A stretch of 64,000 nt of DNA from Gemmatimonadota bacterium (lineage in GTDB: Bacteria; Gemmatimonadota; Gemmatimonadetes; Gemmatimonadales; Gemmatimonadaceae): positions 124,001 through 188,000 of the forward strand of contig JADKAQ010000017.1 in the NCBI GenBank assembly GCA_016719105.1. Reading direction: 5' to 3'. A program made the translations under genes and the position numbers. How positions within the stretch are numbered: position 1 is the stretch's first letter; each line of letters opens with the position of its first letter. Of this stretch, positions 7,499 to 17,037 are shown in pieces. The notes under the pieces are model-generated. The model was not told the DNA's origin. It made no database searches and saw only the letters and a list, made by a program, of their open reading frames with translations.

Positions 7499-9292
7499 CT
7501 AACGGCGCTGGAACTCCGGACTGCCTAACGCCAATCCGACGATCTGGTCCAGTCCGGCGAGGCGCCGGGGGGTGACGGGGCGTGCGTCGCCGCCCTCCCC
7601 CCCGGCCGGCGCCGCCCCCCCAGCGAGCAGCGGATTCTCCCCGGACATCAGGATCTCGCGCGTCTCGCGCGACGCCTCGCCGCCGAGGAACGCCTCGATC
7701 ACTCCCGCCACCTGTGCCTCCCGTGGCGCCGCGCGCAGCGTCGCGTAGGGGGGCCAGTCGCTGAGCCTCGCCCCCGGAAGTCGGCTCGACGCCACCGTGA
7801 GGCCGAAGTTGATGCGCGACAAGATCGCCCCCGTGTTCATCCATGCCTCGCCGGTCTCGGGCCACCCATTGGGTGCCTGATGTCCATAGAGTGGCTGTCC
7901 CAGGCGCGCGACGGCGAGCGACGAGAGTGCCGACGTGTCGGCTTGGCCGCCGACGGCGCGCGCGGCGCTCACCACGACTTCGAACGGCGACTTGACCTTG
8001 GCGCGATAGGCCTGGTGCGAGAAGAACTCCGGCGATGTGACGATCGTCCGCACGACCTCGCGGATGTCGCCGTCGCTGCGGCGGAACGTGTCGGCCGCTC
8101 TCTCCACCAGCGCGCCCGGGGGCGAGTCACTCACGAAGCGGACGGCGAGCTTGCGGGCGATGAAGCGCGCGGTCGAGGGGTGGCGGGCCACGAGGTCGAG
8201 CACCTGTTCCCCGTCCTCGATCCCGCGCCCCGCGGCCAGGCGCGTTCCGAGGATGCGCTTCTCCCCGGCATCGTGCGCGGCGCCATTGAACCAGAAGGTG
8301 GGCTCGCCGGTGCGTGGCGGGCGAACCGTCCACCCGGTGAGGGCGCGCGCGACTTCGATGATGTCCTGCTGCGTGTAGCCGCCATCTACTCCCAGCGTGT
8401 GCAGCTCCAGCAGCTCGCGGGCATAGTTCTCGTTGAGTCCACGGGGGCGGCGTCCCTGCCCCGCGGCCACGGAATCGCGCAGCACGCCGCCCATGGTGGC
8501 GCGCCGGCGATCGACCGCGGTTTGCACCTGGCGACGACGTCGGGCGTCACCACGCCCGGCATTGCCGCGTGAGGCAAGCGTCGGGCGGCCGCTGTCGGCC
8601 ACGCTCTGCGCGTTGTCGAGGTACGTCAGCATGGCCGGGCTCTTCGCGACCGCATCAAGGAGGTCGCGGAAGCGTCCCAGGGTGTGCGGCCGAATGGTGG
8701 TGCGTTCGTATTCGGGGAGCGTGTAGCGCAGCTGGTGCTTGCCGACGAAGACCGAGAAATGGTTGAGCCAGAAGTCGGTCATCACTTCCTGCAGCTGGCG
8801 TTCGCTTGCGACGGCGCGCGCGACGCGCGCCGACAGGAGCTCGGCGACGAACTGCCGGCTCTTCCGCGCCGATTGGCGCAGCGCGAGCGAGTCGGCGCCG
8901 TTCATGGTGGTGTTCCCGTCGCGCAGGCGCTGACGGGCGAGCAGCGCGGCCGGCGGTGGGTAGTCGCGCAGGAGCTCGCCGGCGGTGGCATCGAGCGTCG
9001 CGTAAGGCGCCAGCACCCGGTCCATGGCCGAGTCGTCCAGTCGCGTGGGCGTGAGCTGCTGGGCGATCCAGCGATCGACCCCCATCGCGGTGACCCGCGC
9101 CACGTCGCCCGGACGAGGGCCAAAGGCGAGTCGGTTGAGGGCGTGCCGCGCCTGTTGGTCGACGCTGAGCTCGCGTTGGCCGACGCTTCGGGCCGGTTCG
9201 ACGAAGGTGGGCGACGGCGGCCCCCCGGCACAGGCCATCATCCCTGCCAGCAGGACGGCACGGAAGGCATGGCGGACGGGCGGCAGCGGCAT
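7499..9292 (-). CDS. DUF1800 family lipoprotein
   Basis: 597 residues. The N-terminus has a lipobox-like segment (AVLLAGMMACAGG), so it is probably an exported lipoprotein. DUF1800 hallmarks follow: ARHALNRLAFGPRPGDVARV, ELLSARVARAVASERQLQEV, MTDFWLNHFSVFVGKHQLRY, RGLNENYARELLELHTLGVD with GGYTQQDIIEVARALTGWTV, ARKLAVRFV and APNGWPETGEAWMNTGAILS. Residues about 230-290 form a basic, low-complexity insert absent from typical members. Its partner DUF1501 gene follows in the same operon. The biochemical function of the family is not established; export of both products points to a surface or periplasmic role. Confidence 0.87.
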   Translation of the reverse strand: MPLPPVRHAFRAVLLAGMMACAGGPPSPTFVEPARSVGQRELSVDQQARHALNRLAFGPRPGDVARVTAMGVDRWIAQQLTPTRLDDSAMDRVLAPYATLDATAGELLRDYPPPAALLARQRLRDGNTTMNGADSLALRQSARKSRQFVAELLSARVARAVASERQLQEVMTDFWLNHFSVFVGKHQLRYTLPEYERTTIRPHTLGRFRDLLDAVAKSPAMLTYLDNAQSVADSGRPTLASRGNAGRGDARRRRQVQTAVDRRRATMGGVLRDSVAAGQGRRPRGLNENYARELLELHTLGVDGGYTQQDIIEVARALTGWTVRPPRTGEPTFWFNGAAHDAGEKRILGTRLAAGRGIEDGEQVLDLVARHPSTARFIARKLAVRFVSDSPPGALVERAADTFRRSDGDIREVVRTIVTSPEFFSHQAYRAKVKSPFEVVVSAARAVGGQADTSALSSLAVARLGQPLYGHQAPNGWPETGEAWMNTGAILSRINFGLTVASSRLPGARLSDWPPYATLRAAPREAQVAGVIEAFLGGEASRETREILMSGENPLLAGGAAPAGGEGGDARPVTPRRLAGLDQIVGLALGSPEFQRR

Positions 9293-9387
9293 GCGTCAGG
9301 CTCCATCGGTATCGAGGTGCGCCGTTGGACGGGGCGTTTCGGAGGCTGTTAACGCCGGGGCCGAAGGCAGGTGCTCGATTGCCGCTC

Positions 9388-9711
9388 ATGAACCTCAGGT
9401 ACCGCGCCGACACTTCCGAGCACGGCAACTGTTCACTCCGGCACGACGTCGACTCCATGCCCACGCACCGATTCCCCCTCAGCGGCAGCGCGACGGTTCG
9501 CACCGTGATGCAGCTCGCCTCGCAGCTTCGGGCCTTGCCCGCGGATGGCGAGGTCGTGGTGGACTGCGAGGGGCTCACGCAGTGCGACGCCGCGGCGTTG
9601 CAGCTGCTGGTGGCGCTCGGGCGACGGGGTGGCGCGGGCGTTCGGGTGGAGCGGGTGCCGGAGGAGCACGTGTGGCGGTTCCGCTGCGTCGGGATCACCC
9701 CGGTCTGCTGA
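9388..9711 (+). CDS. STAS-domain protein at the head of the chemotaxis locus
   Basis: 107 residues from the ATG at 9388, or 84 from the ATG at 9457. The STAS core spans the shorter form: FPLSGSATVRTVMQLASQLR, then EVVVDCEGLTQCDAAALQLL, then LGRRGGAGVRVERVPEEHVW. STAS proteins bind partner proteins or nucleotides and often act in anti-sigma/anti-anti-sigma switches. The position normally held by the phosphorylatable Ser is Cys/Asp here (LTQCDAAAL). The domain boundary favours the 9457 start; neither start has a clear Shine-Dalgarno. It precedes cheY by about 110 bp. A role in chemotaxis is inferred from location; single-domain STAS proteins near che genes are known in other bacteria. Confidence 0.65.
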   Translation: MNLRYRADTSEHGNCSLRHDVDSMPTHRFPLSGSATVRTVMQLASQLRALPADGEVVVDCEGLTQCDAAALQLLVALGRRGGAGVRVERVPEEHVWRFRCVGITPVC

Positions 9712-9824
9712 GCACGATGCGGCGTCGCGGGGACGTCGCCTGGGTCCTGGGGCGCTGGCGGGGAGAGTTCGGTACGACGACGCGTCGAGGGCGGCGCGAT
9801 TTTCAACCCTAACGCATTTCACAG

Positions 9825-10190
9825 ATGGGCAAGACTGCATTGGTCGTCGACGATTCCACCACGATGCGTGAGATGGTCTCGTACTCGCTCAAGGAGGCCG
9901 GCTTCGAGGCCGTCACCGCGGGCAACGGTCAGGAGGGGCTCGATGCCCTGTCCGGCAAGTCGGTGGACCTCATCATCTCCGACCTGAACATGCCGGTGAT
10001 GGACGGGTTGACCTTCATCAAGCACGTCCGGGCCATCGACAGCTGCAAGGGCGTTCCCATCCTGATGCTGACCACCGAGTCGCAGCAGTCCATGAAGGAG
10101 CAGGCCAAGGCGGCCGGGGCGACCGGGTGGCTGGTGAAGCCCTTCAATCCCGAGATGCTCCTGAAGGTGATCGCGAAGGTCGTTCCGTAA
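9825..10190 (+). CDS. cheY: CheY-type chemotaxis response regulator
   Basis: A 121-residue stand-alone receiver. The acidic pocket is Asp9-Asp10 (LVVDDSTTMR), the phospho-acceptor Asp53 (IISDLNMPVMDG), the conserved Thr is in LMLTTES and the Lys in GWLVKPFNPE. The MREMV/STTM signature is typical of true CheY. Phosphorylated by CheA, it would control the motor. The phosphatase for it is probably one of the two candidates downstream (the CheZ-like protein at 16430 and the CheX-like domain at 18253). It is followed 19 bp later by cheA. Confidence 0.93.
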   Translation: MGKTALVVDDSTTMREMVSYSLKEAGFEAVTAGNGQEGLDALSGKSVDLIISDLNMPVMDGLTFIKHVRAIDSCKGVPILMLTTESQQSMKEQAKAAGATGWLVKPFNPEMLLKVIAKVVP

Positions 10191-10209
10191 CGGTCGGCGG
10201 CCCCCGCGC

Positions 10210-12308
10210 ATGTCGTTCGACCTGTCGCAGTTCCGCGCGACCTTCTTCGAGGAGGCGGGCGAGCACCTCCTCTCGATGGAGTCGGGGCTGCTGGCCCTCG
10301 TCCCTGGCGCCAACGATCCGGAGCAGCTCAACGCCATCTTCCGCTCGGCGCACTCCATCAAGGGGGCGGCGGCGTCGCTTGGCTTCCAGCACGTGGCGGC
10401 CTTCACGCACACGCTGGAGAGCCTGCTCGATCGCATGCGCAGCGGCGAATTCCCCGTGACGGAGGCGGCGATCGCCGCCCTGCTCACGTCGTCGGACACC
10501 CTGCGCGCGCTGGTGGATGCCTCCAAGGTCGATGACGCGGGTGCCGTGGACACAAGCAAGGCCACGGCGGCGTTGGCGGCGCTCACCGGGGCGGAGGCGG
10601 AGGCGAGCGCCCACGCCGCACCGGTGGCCCCGCCGCCAATGGCCCGTGCCGCCGGACGCAACGTGGAAGTGCGCTTCGTCCCGCACCCATCGCTCTTCCT
10701 GACGGGGCAGGACCCGCTCCTCGTCGTTCGTGAGCTGGTCGGGTTGGGCGAGCGCTCGGACGTCACGTGCGACAGCAGCCGCCTCCCATCGCTGGACGAG
10801 CTGGACCCCGAGCAGTGCTACCTGGCGTGGACGATTCGCCTGCACACCACCGCGACGCGCGAGCTCATCGAGGAGGCGTTCCTCTTCATCGAGGACGACT
10901 GCCACTACGAGATTCGCGACCTGGTGCCGGCCGGGGACGTGGCGACGCAGGGCGACGTGGCGACCGCGCCGGCCGTCGAGCCGGCGCCGGTTGCTGCTGA
11001 CGGCACCGCCGCGCCCGCGTCGGCGGAGCGGAGGCGAGGGGGCGAACGGCGAGCCGTGGCGGCCCCCGAGCTGGCATCGATCCGCGTTCCCATCGACAAG
11101 GTGGATGCCCTGGTCGACCTGGTGGGCGAGCTCGTGATCGCGCAGGCGATGGTCAACGAGATCGTCGCCAACTTCCATGACGGGTCGCTCGCGGCCCTGC
11201 AGGACGCCCTCGGGGCGCTCGACCGCAATACCCGCGAGCTGCAAGAGCGCGTGATGTCGGTGCGCATGCTCCCGGTCGGGACGGTCTTCAACCGCTTCCC
11301 GCGCCTGGTGCACGACCTGTCGTCGCAGCTCGGCAAGCGCGTGCGCCTGGTGATGGAAGGCGAAGAGACGGAGCTCGACAAGGGGATGATCGAGCGCCTG
11401 GGTGACCCGCTGACGCACCTGGTGCGCAATGCGATCGATCACGGGCTCGAACTCCCCGAGGCGCGCCGCGCCGCGGGCAAGCGCGAGGAAGGGACGGTGA
11501 CGCTCCGCGCCGCGCACGAAGGCGGGAACGTCGTCATCGACATCGTGGACGACGGCAAGGGGCTCGACGCCGCCCGCATTCGCGACAAGGCAATCGCCAA
11601 TGGCCTCGTGCGCGCCGACGAGCTGCTCTCCGCCGAGGACACCTACAACCTGATCTTCCTCCCCGGCTTCTCCACGGCGGCCGTCGTGAGCGACGTCTCC
11701 GGGCGCGGGGTGGGCATGGACGTCGTGAAGCGCAACGTCGAGGCGATGAACGGGTCGGTCACCATCCAGTCCGAGGCGGGGCACGGCTCGCGCTTCCGCC
11801 TGCGCCTCCCGTTGACGCTGGCGATCCTCGACGGACTCGTCGTGAAGGTCGGGGGACGGCCTACGTCGTCCCGCTGCTCTCGGTCGTCGAGTCGTTGCGC
11901 CCGGGGCCGCGTGATGTGCGCGCCATCCTCGGGCAGGGTGAGGTCCTTGTCGTGCGCGGCGAATCCATCCCCTTCGTCCGGTTGCACGCCCTCTTCAACC
12001 ACCCGGAGGGCGTCGTCGAGCCCTCGCAGGGGATCATCGTCGTGCTGGAAACCGAGGAGCGTCGCTTCGGCGTCCTCGTCGACGAGGTCGTGGGGCAGCA
12101 GCAGGTCGTGATCAAGAACCTCGAGACCAACTTCCGAAAGCTGGACGCCATCATGGGGGCCACCATCCTCGGCGATGGGCGCATCTCGCTCATCACCGAT
12201 GTGCAGGAGCTGTTTCGCATCGCCACCAACCGCCGTGCCCTCGGCGACGTCGCGGCCCTTGCGGCTGTCGGCGCGCACCAGGCACCTGACGAGGACTTCG
12301 TCTCATGA
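10210..12308 (+). CDS. cheA: Chemotaxis histidine kinase CheA, interrupted by a one-base frameshift
   Basis: Kinase that passes phosphate to CheY and CheB. Domains: Hpt with His48 in FRSAHSIKGAAASLGF; a P2-like region at about 150-240; dimerisation P3 (VPIDKVDALVDLVGELVIAQ); ATPase with N box LVRNAIDHGLELPEARR, G1 DIVDDGKGLD and G2 SGRGVGMDVV; and a CheW-like P5. At 11851-11855 the frame breaks within GGGGG: one frame reads LVVKVGGRPTSS, while the next frame gives AYVVPLLSVVESLRPGP, the expected P5 start. Adding one G restores VGGTAYVVPLLSVVE and an unbroken 699-residue protein ending at 12308. Conservation on both sides and ATGA overlap with cheW suggest an assembly error rather than a dead gene. 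Confidence 0.9.
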
Positions 12309-12793
12309 CCCACGCCGGGCTCGATACCGATCTCGACCTCGCGATCGACGCCAACCAGTACCTCACCTTCATCCTTGGTGGTGAGGAGTACGGGCTGGAG
12401 ATCCTCAAGGTGCAGGAGATCAAGGGGCACAGCGGGGTGACCCGCATGCCGAACACCCCGCCGCACGTGAAGGGGGTGACCAACCTGCGTGGTGCCGTTG
12501 TCCCCATCGTCGACCTGCGCACCAAGTTCGCGCTCCCCGAGCGCGAGTACGACAAGTTCACCGTCTTCATCATCGCGACCGTGGGGACGAAGATCGTGGG
12601 CCTCGTGGTCGATGCGGTGGAGGATGTCGTCGACATCCCGGCCGAATCGGTGCAGCCCACCCCCGAACTCGCCACGTCGCTGGGTGGCGCGTACGTCCGC
12701 GGCCTCGCGCAGGTGGGCGAGCGCCTCATCGCCCTGCTCGACATCGACCGGATCGTTGGCGCCGACGTGGCTGCCCTCGCCGCCGTCGCCTGA
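12305..12793 (+). CDS. cheW: Chemotaxis coupling protein CheW
   Basis: 162 residues. The CheW fold links receptors to CheA: QYLTFILGGEEYGLEILKVQ, then RMPNTPPHVKGVTNLRGAVV, PIVDLRTKF, and the second barrel half FIIATVGTKIVGLVVDAVED. The NLRG motif contacts the receptor tip. A short C-terminal tail (IVGADVAALAAVA) follows. Its ATG overlaps the cheA TGA (ATGA at 12305-12308), indicating translational coupling and supporting the view that cheA is read to this point in vivo. About 49 bp separates it from the receptor gene. Confidence 0.95.
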   Translation: MTHAGLDTDLDLAIDANQYLTFILGGEEYGLEILKVQEIKGHSGVTRMPNTPPHVKGVTNLRGAVVPIVDLRTKFALPEREYDKFTVFIIATVGTKIVGLVVDAVEDVVDIPAESVQPTPELATSLGGAYVRGLAQVGERLIALLDIDRIVGADVAALAAVA

Positions 12794-12841
12794 CCTCGTC
12801 GTCTCATCGCCACCCTGCCAGACATCCACAAGGACACCACC

Positions 12842-14938
12842 ATGCTCGCTCGATTCGCGTTTCGCAGCCTGCGAAGCAAGATGCTCGCCGCCTTCCTCGT
12901 CATGGGGCTCGTCCCCATGACGGTCGTGGGGTGGATGGAGTATGCGCGCAGCCGTGACATGCTCATCCACGACGCCAAGGAACGCCTCTCCTTGAACGCC
13001 GGGTCGGTGATCGACAAGATCGATCGCAACCTCTTCGAGCGGTACGGCGACGTACAGGCCTTTGCCGGCAACCCACTGGCGCGCGGGTCGCAGGGGCAAC
13101 GGATCGATGCGGCCAACTTCTACACGCGGACCTACGGGATCTATGACCTGATGGTCATCGCCGATGTCAACGGCCGCGTGGTCGCCGTCAACAACGTCGA
13201 CAAGGATGGCAAGCCGATCAACTCGGCCGCGCTGCTGGGCCGGACCGTCAAGGGCGAGTCGTGGTTCGAGGAAGCAATCTCGGGGCGCCTTGCCCAGGGG
13301 ACGACGCACATCGTCGATGCCTCGAGCGATCCGATGGTGAAGGAAGTGCTTGGGGGGGCCGGCGAGGTCATTTTCTTCAGCGCCCCGATCCGTGACCCTA
13401 ACGGTCGTGTGGTTGGCGTCTGGTCGAACCGCGCCTCCATGGCGCGCATCGTGGGCGAGATCGTCACGGCGAGTGAAAAGGAGATGGCGGCCACCGGGGC
13501 GGTCTCCGTGCGCACGACCGTCGTGAACAAGGACGGGCTCGTGATCGCGGCCGACAGCGGCGCGGGCGTACTCGAACGCAACCTGGCCAAGGTCGGGTGG
13601 GAGTCTGCTCGTCAGCTGCTCGAGGGGAAGAGCGGTGCGCTGGAGGAGCTGGAACCGGGCACGGGAGAGCCTCACGTCTCCGGCTTCGCGAAGTCGGCAG
13701 GCGCCCTGGGCTTCGCTGGGCTCGGATGGGGGGTGGTACTGCACCAGGACCGCTACGAAGCGCTCGCCGAGGCCACGTCGCTGCGCAACACGGTACTCGT
13801 GATCGGGTCGATCGCCGCGGTGCTCATCATCCTTGCGGCACTCACCTTCGCCCGCACCATCGTGCAGCCCATCCAGGAAGCGGTGCGCGTCCTCGGACAC
13901 GTGGCGGAAACGGGCGACCTCACGCAGCAGCTCAACATCAAGTCGAACGATGAACTGGGCGAGATGGCCGTGTCGTTCAACGGCTTCCTCAGCAAGTTGA
14001 CGCAGATCGCGACGGGGATGCGACGCTCGGCCACCACGGTGACCCGTGCAGCCCGCGAGCTCTCGGCGGTGGCCGACGACATTTCGTCGGCGGCGCAGTC
14101 GCAGGCCTCGAGCTTGGAAGAGACCGCCGCCTCGATGGAAGAGATCACCGCGACGGTCAAGCACAACGCCGAGAACGCGAGCCAGGCGAGCCAGCTGGCG
14201 GGGAGCGCGCGCGGGGTGGCAGAAAAGGGGGGACGCGTCACCGGCGATGCGGTCGACGCCATGGGGGCCATCAACGCGTCGTCGCGCAAGATCGCCGACA
14301 TCATCACGACGATCGACGAGATCGCCTTCCAGACCAACCTGCTGGCGCTCAACGCGGCGGTGGAAGCGGCAAGGGCCGGCGCGCAGGGGCGCGGCTTCGC
14401 GGTCGTGGCGAGCGAAGTGCGCAGCCTCGCGGCACGCAGCGCCTCGGCGGCCAAGGAGATCAAGGGGCTCATCTCCGAGTCGACGGAGAAGGTGAACCAT
14501 GGCACCACGTTGGTGAACCAGTCGGGGCAGACGCTGGACGAGATCGTGACCGGCGTGAAGCGCGTGACGGACATCGTCGCCGAGATCGCCGCCGCCAGCC
14601 GCGAGCAGAGCGTCGGGATCGAGGAGGTCAATCGCGCGGTCTCGCAGATGGACCAGATCACGCAGCAGAACGCGGCACAGACGGAGGAGTTGTCGGCGAC
14701 CGCCGGAACGCTGGCCACACAGGCGACCGACCTGGAGCAAATGGTCTCGTGGTTCAAGCTCTCGCGCGACGATCAGTCCTTCCTTGGCGGCGCCGAGACG
14801 GCCGCACCGTCGCGGGCGATGAAGCGCCGCACGGCGAAGGCGCCGGCGGCTGCTGCCCCGGCGGCGCGCGAGGCCACGGACGACGACGAGTCGTTCATGG
14901 GGGCGGGGAGCGGCGGCGACGGCTTCGTCGACTTCTAG
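12842..14938 (+). CDS. Methyl-accepting chemotaxis protein (Cache-type sensor, HAMP, signalling domain)
   Basis: A 698-residue transmembrane receptor. TM1 is at about 14-33 (MLAAFLVMGLVPMTVVGWME). The periplasmic sensor at 34-310 shows dCache features (TRTYGIYDLMVIADVNGRVV, later VVNKDGLVIAADSGAGV). TM2 is at about 317-340 (VIGSIAAVLIILAALTF), followed by HAMP and the coiled-coil signalling domain. The tip contains EIAFQTNLLALNAAVEAARA and GRGFAVVASEVRSLAARSA, essentially the universal hairpin. Ala/Glu-rich heptads on both sides are probable methylation regions for the CheR-CheD fusion and CheB. The tail ends DDDESFMGAGSGGDGFVDF, not the CheR-tethering pentapeptide. The stop lies six bases before the next gene. 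The ligand is unknown; dCache domains often bind small organic molecules. Confidence 0.95.
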   Translation: MLARFAFRSLRSKMLAAFLVMGLVPMTVVGWMEYARSRDMLIHDAKERLSLNAGSVIDKIDRNLFERYGDVQAFAGNPLARGSQGQRIDAANFYTRTYGIYDLMVIADVNGRVVAVNNVDKDGKPINSAALLGRTVKGESWFEEAISGRLAQGTTHIVDASSDPMVKEVLGGAGEVIFFSAPIRDPNGRVVGVWSNRASMARIVGEIVTASEKEMAATGAVSVRTTVVNKDGLVIAADSGAGVLERNLAKVGWESARQLLEGKSGALEELEPGTGEPHVSGFAKSAGALGFAGLGWGVVLHQDRYEALAEATSLRNTVLVIGSIAAVLIILAALTFARTIVQPIQEAVRVLGHVAETGDLTQQLNIKSNDELGEMAVSFNGFLSKLTQIATGMRRSATTVTRAARELSAVADDISSAAQSQASSLEETAASMEEITATVKHNAENASQASQLAGSARGVAEKGGRVTGDAVDAMGAINASSRKIADIITTIDEIAFQTNLLALNAAVEAARAGAQGRGFAVVASEVRSLAARSASAAKEIKGLISESTEKVNHGTTLVNQSGQTLDEIVTGVKRVTDIVAEIAAASREQSVGIEEVNRAVSQMDQITQQNAAQTEELSATAGTLATQATDLEQMVSWFKLSRDDQSFLGGAETAAPSRAMKRRTAKAPAAAAPAAREATDDDESFMGAGSGGDGFVDF

Positions 14939-14944
14939 GCGACG

Positions 14945-16411
14945 ATGGCCGCAACCGTGGATGTGGAGGAACGGGCTGGTGAGGCCGTCGCGGCGACGGT
15001 GACGCTGGGGGAGCGCGACTTCGCGTTCCTCCGCGACCTCATCATGCGCGAGGCCGGAATCCACCTCAACGAGCAGAAGCGCTCGCTCGTGGAGGGGCGG
15101 CTGGCCAAGCGTCTCCGCCACCACGGCATGCGCAGCTACCGCGAGTACGTCGAGTTGCTGCGCGAGCGCGACGCCGACGGCAAGGAACGGCTGGAGTTCG
15201 TCAACTGCATCACGACGAACAAGACGGCCTTCTTCCGCGAGCAGCACCATTTCGACTTCCTGCGACACGAGGTGATCGGCGCCGACCCGTCGCGCGCCCT
15301 GCGCATCTGGAGCGCGGCCTGTTCCACCGGCGAGGAGCCGTACTCGATCGCCATGACGGTGCGTGAGGCGCGTGCCTCGGCGTCCATCCTCGCGAGCGAC
15401 ATCGACACGCAAGTGCTGACCACGGCGCGGGCGGGGCTGTACACCGCCGAGCGCGTCGCCTCCATCGACGAGGCGGCGCTTCGCGCGCACTTCCGTCGCG
15501 GCGAGGGGAGCAACGCGGGGTGGTTCAAGGTGCGTCCCGAGTTGCAGCGCATGATCGACTTTCGCCGCGTGAACCTGGTGGAGGGGAACTGGCCCGGGGG
15601 CGACGCCTTCGACGTCATCTTCTGCCGCAACGTCGTCATCTACTTCAATCGCGAAACGCAGGAGCGCCTGTTCCGCCGCTTCGCCGAACGCCTTGTGCCT
15701 GGCGGCTACCTCATCCTCGGGCACTCGGAGAACCTGAATTGGCTGGGTGACCTGTACGAGCCGGTCGGGAAGACGATCTATCGCCGGCGTGGCGCGCGCG
15801 CTGCGTCGGCGCCTGCGTCGCCGCGCGTGCGCCACCTGGCCCCGCCGCCGCGCGTCGTCCCCACGCACGAGGTCGTGCGCATCGAGGCCGGTGGGCTGCA
15901 CGTGTCGAGGACCGGGGCCGAGGTTCGCACGGTGCTCGGATCGTGCGTGGCGGCGTGCCTCTACGACCCGATACTCAAGGTCGGGGGAATGAACCACTTC
16001 ATGCTCCCCGATGGCTTCCACGAGACGCGCCCCGCCCGGTACGGCGTGCACGCGATGGAGCTGCTCATCAACGAGATCATGAAGGCCGGGGGCGATCGCT
16101 CGCGCCTTCGGGCCAAGGTGTTCGGCGGCGCGAGCGTGATTGCCGCGTTGAAGTCGAGCGCCGACGTCGGGACGCGCAACGTCGAGTTCATCCGCCGCTT
16201 CCTGGCGGCGGAACGCATCCCGATCGATGCCGAGCAACTGGGCGGGGTGCAACCGCTCGAGGTACGCCTGCACACCGACACCGCCAAGGTGCGCGTGCGG
16301 GCGCTGCAGCAGGAACTCATGCGCGAGGTCGTGCGTGAGGAGGCGCGCAACACGCGTCGCTCGCTCGAGGTCCCGGCCATCGTCCAGGACCTCGACAACA
16401 TCCTCTTCTGA
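14945..16411 (+). CDS. CheR-CheD fusion: receptor methyltransferase joined to receptor deamidase
   Basis: 488 residues, two activities in one chain. Residues about 20-275 are CheR, which methylates receptor glutamates using SAM: FLRDLIMREAGIHLNEQKRS, then TNKTAFFREQHHF, the SAM loop IWSAACSTGEEPYSIA and VIFCRNVVIYF. A Pro/Ala/Arg linker (about 280-315) leads to CheD at about 318-488, which deamidates receptor glutamines: VLGSCVAACLYDP with Cys334 as nucleophile, GGMNHFMLPD with His351, and KVFGGASVI. The frame is open throughout and the linker has normal composition, so the fusion does not look like a lost stop. These are normally separate genes. It lies six bases after the receptor gene and 18 bp before the CheZ-like gene. 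Confidence 0.9.
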   Translation: MAATVDVEERAGEAVAATVTLGERDFAFLRDLIMREAGIHLNEQKRSLVEGRLAKRLRHHGMRSYREYVELLRERDADGKERLEFVNCITTNKTAFFREQHHFDFLRHEVIGADPSRALRIWSAACSTGEEPYSIAMTVREARASASILASDIDTQVLTTARAGLYTAERVASIDEAALRAHFRRGEGSNAGWFKVRPELQRMIDFRRVNLVEGNWPGGDAFDVIFCRNVVIYFNRETQERLFRRFAERLVPGGYLILGHSENLNWLGDLYEPVGKTIYRRRGARAASAPASPRVRHLAPPPRVVPTHEVVRIEAGGLHVSRTGAEVRTVLGSCVAACLYDPILKVGGMNHFMLPDGFHETRPARYGVHAMELLINEIMKAGGDRSRLRAKVFGGASVIAALKSSADVGTRNVEFIRRFLAAERIPIDAEQLGGVQPLEVRLHTDTAKVRVRALQQELMREVVREEARNTRRSLEVPAIVQDLDNILF

Positions 16412-16429
16412 GCCCCCAACCCGTTACCG

Positions 16430-16999
16430 ATGTCCACCCCCGTTGTACCGGCCGCCGCGCCGCTCACCCCCGAACAGATTCGCGAACGCCTCTCGGTCTT
16501 GCATCTGGCGGTTGCCGAGTCGCTGGAGTCGCAATTCGGGTCGACGCTCTTCGACCTGCAGCAACTCCGGAACATGCTGGGCGACGCCACCGGGAAGCTG
16601 AGCCAGGCCTTCCAGCTCATGGTGCGGCAGGCGCGCGAACAGGGCGAGCTGGCGGGACGCCTGCGCGCCGAGACCGACGCCCCCATCGCCCGCGAGATCG
16701 AGGAACTGGCCGGCGAGATCTCCAAGGGGGCGATGCTGGTCGTGCAAAGCCTCCAGTTCGAGGACATGGCCAACCAGCTCCTGCAGCACGTGGACAAGCG
16801 CATCGACTGGCTCGGCAACTTCGCCCGCGATGCCTCGCTCCTGCGCACGGCGGTGCGCGAGGACATGGTCGGGATGAGCTACGCCGAGTTTCTCGCGGTG
16901 GAGGAACGACTCGCCGAGCTGCGCATGCAGCTCGGCCAGTGGGATCGCAAGGTGGTGCAGCAGCAGTCGCTCGACGAAGGCGACATCGAACTCTTCTAG
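16430..16999 (+). CDS. CheZ-like phosphatase candidate
   Basis: A 189-residue, almost entirely helical protein. The centre reads SLQFEDMANQLLQHVDKRID, with Asp112 and Gln116 in a DxxxQ arrangement, the spacing CheZ uses for its catalytic Asp and Gln when dephosphorylating CheY-P. Similar LQFxD helices occur in other CheZ-like proteins. Long amphipathic helices flank it (LHLAVAESLESQFGSTLFDL and VEERLAELRMQLGQWDRKVV), compatible with a four-helix dimer. The acidic C-terminus (DEGDIELF) could be a CheY-binding tail, as in CheZ. Overall similarity to enterobacterial CheZ is too low to read by eye, so the call rests on the motif, helicity and position between cheRD and cheB. Confidence 0.6.
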   Translation: MSTPVVPAAAPLTPEQIRERLSVLHLAVAESLESQFGSTLFDLQQLRNMLGDATGKLSQAFQLMVRQAREQGELAGRLRAETDAPIAREIEELAGEISKGAMLVVQSLQFEDMANQLLQHVDKRIDWLGNFARDASLLRTAVREDMVGMSYAEFLAVEERLAELRMQLGQWDRKVVQQQSLDEGDIELF

Positions 17000-17037
17000 C
17001 CGATGTCTGTATCCCGCTCCCGCACGACGGAACTCGC

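Noticed and set aside
11861..16273. A 1470-codon open frame antisense to the chemotaxis genes
   Set aside because: It mirrors cheA-cheRD, has no family motif and is rich in His/Arg/Asp from complementary codon bias in high-GC DNA.
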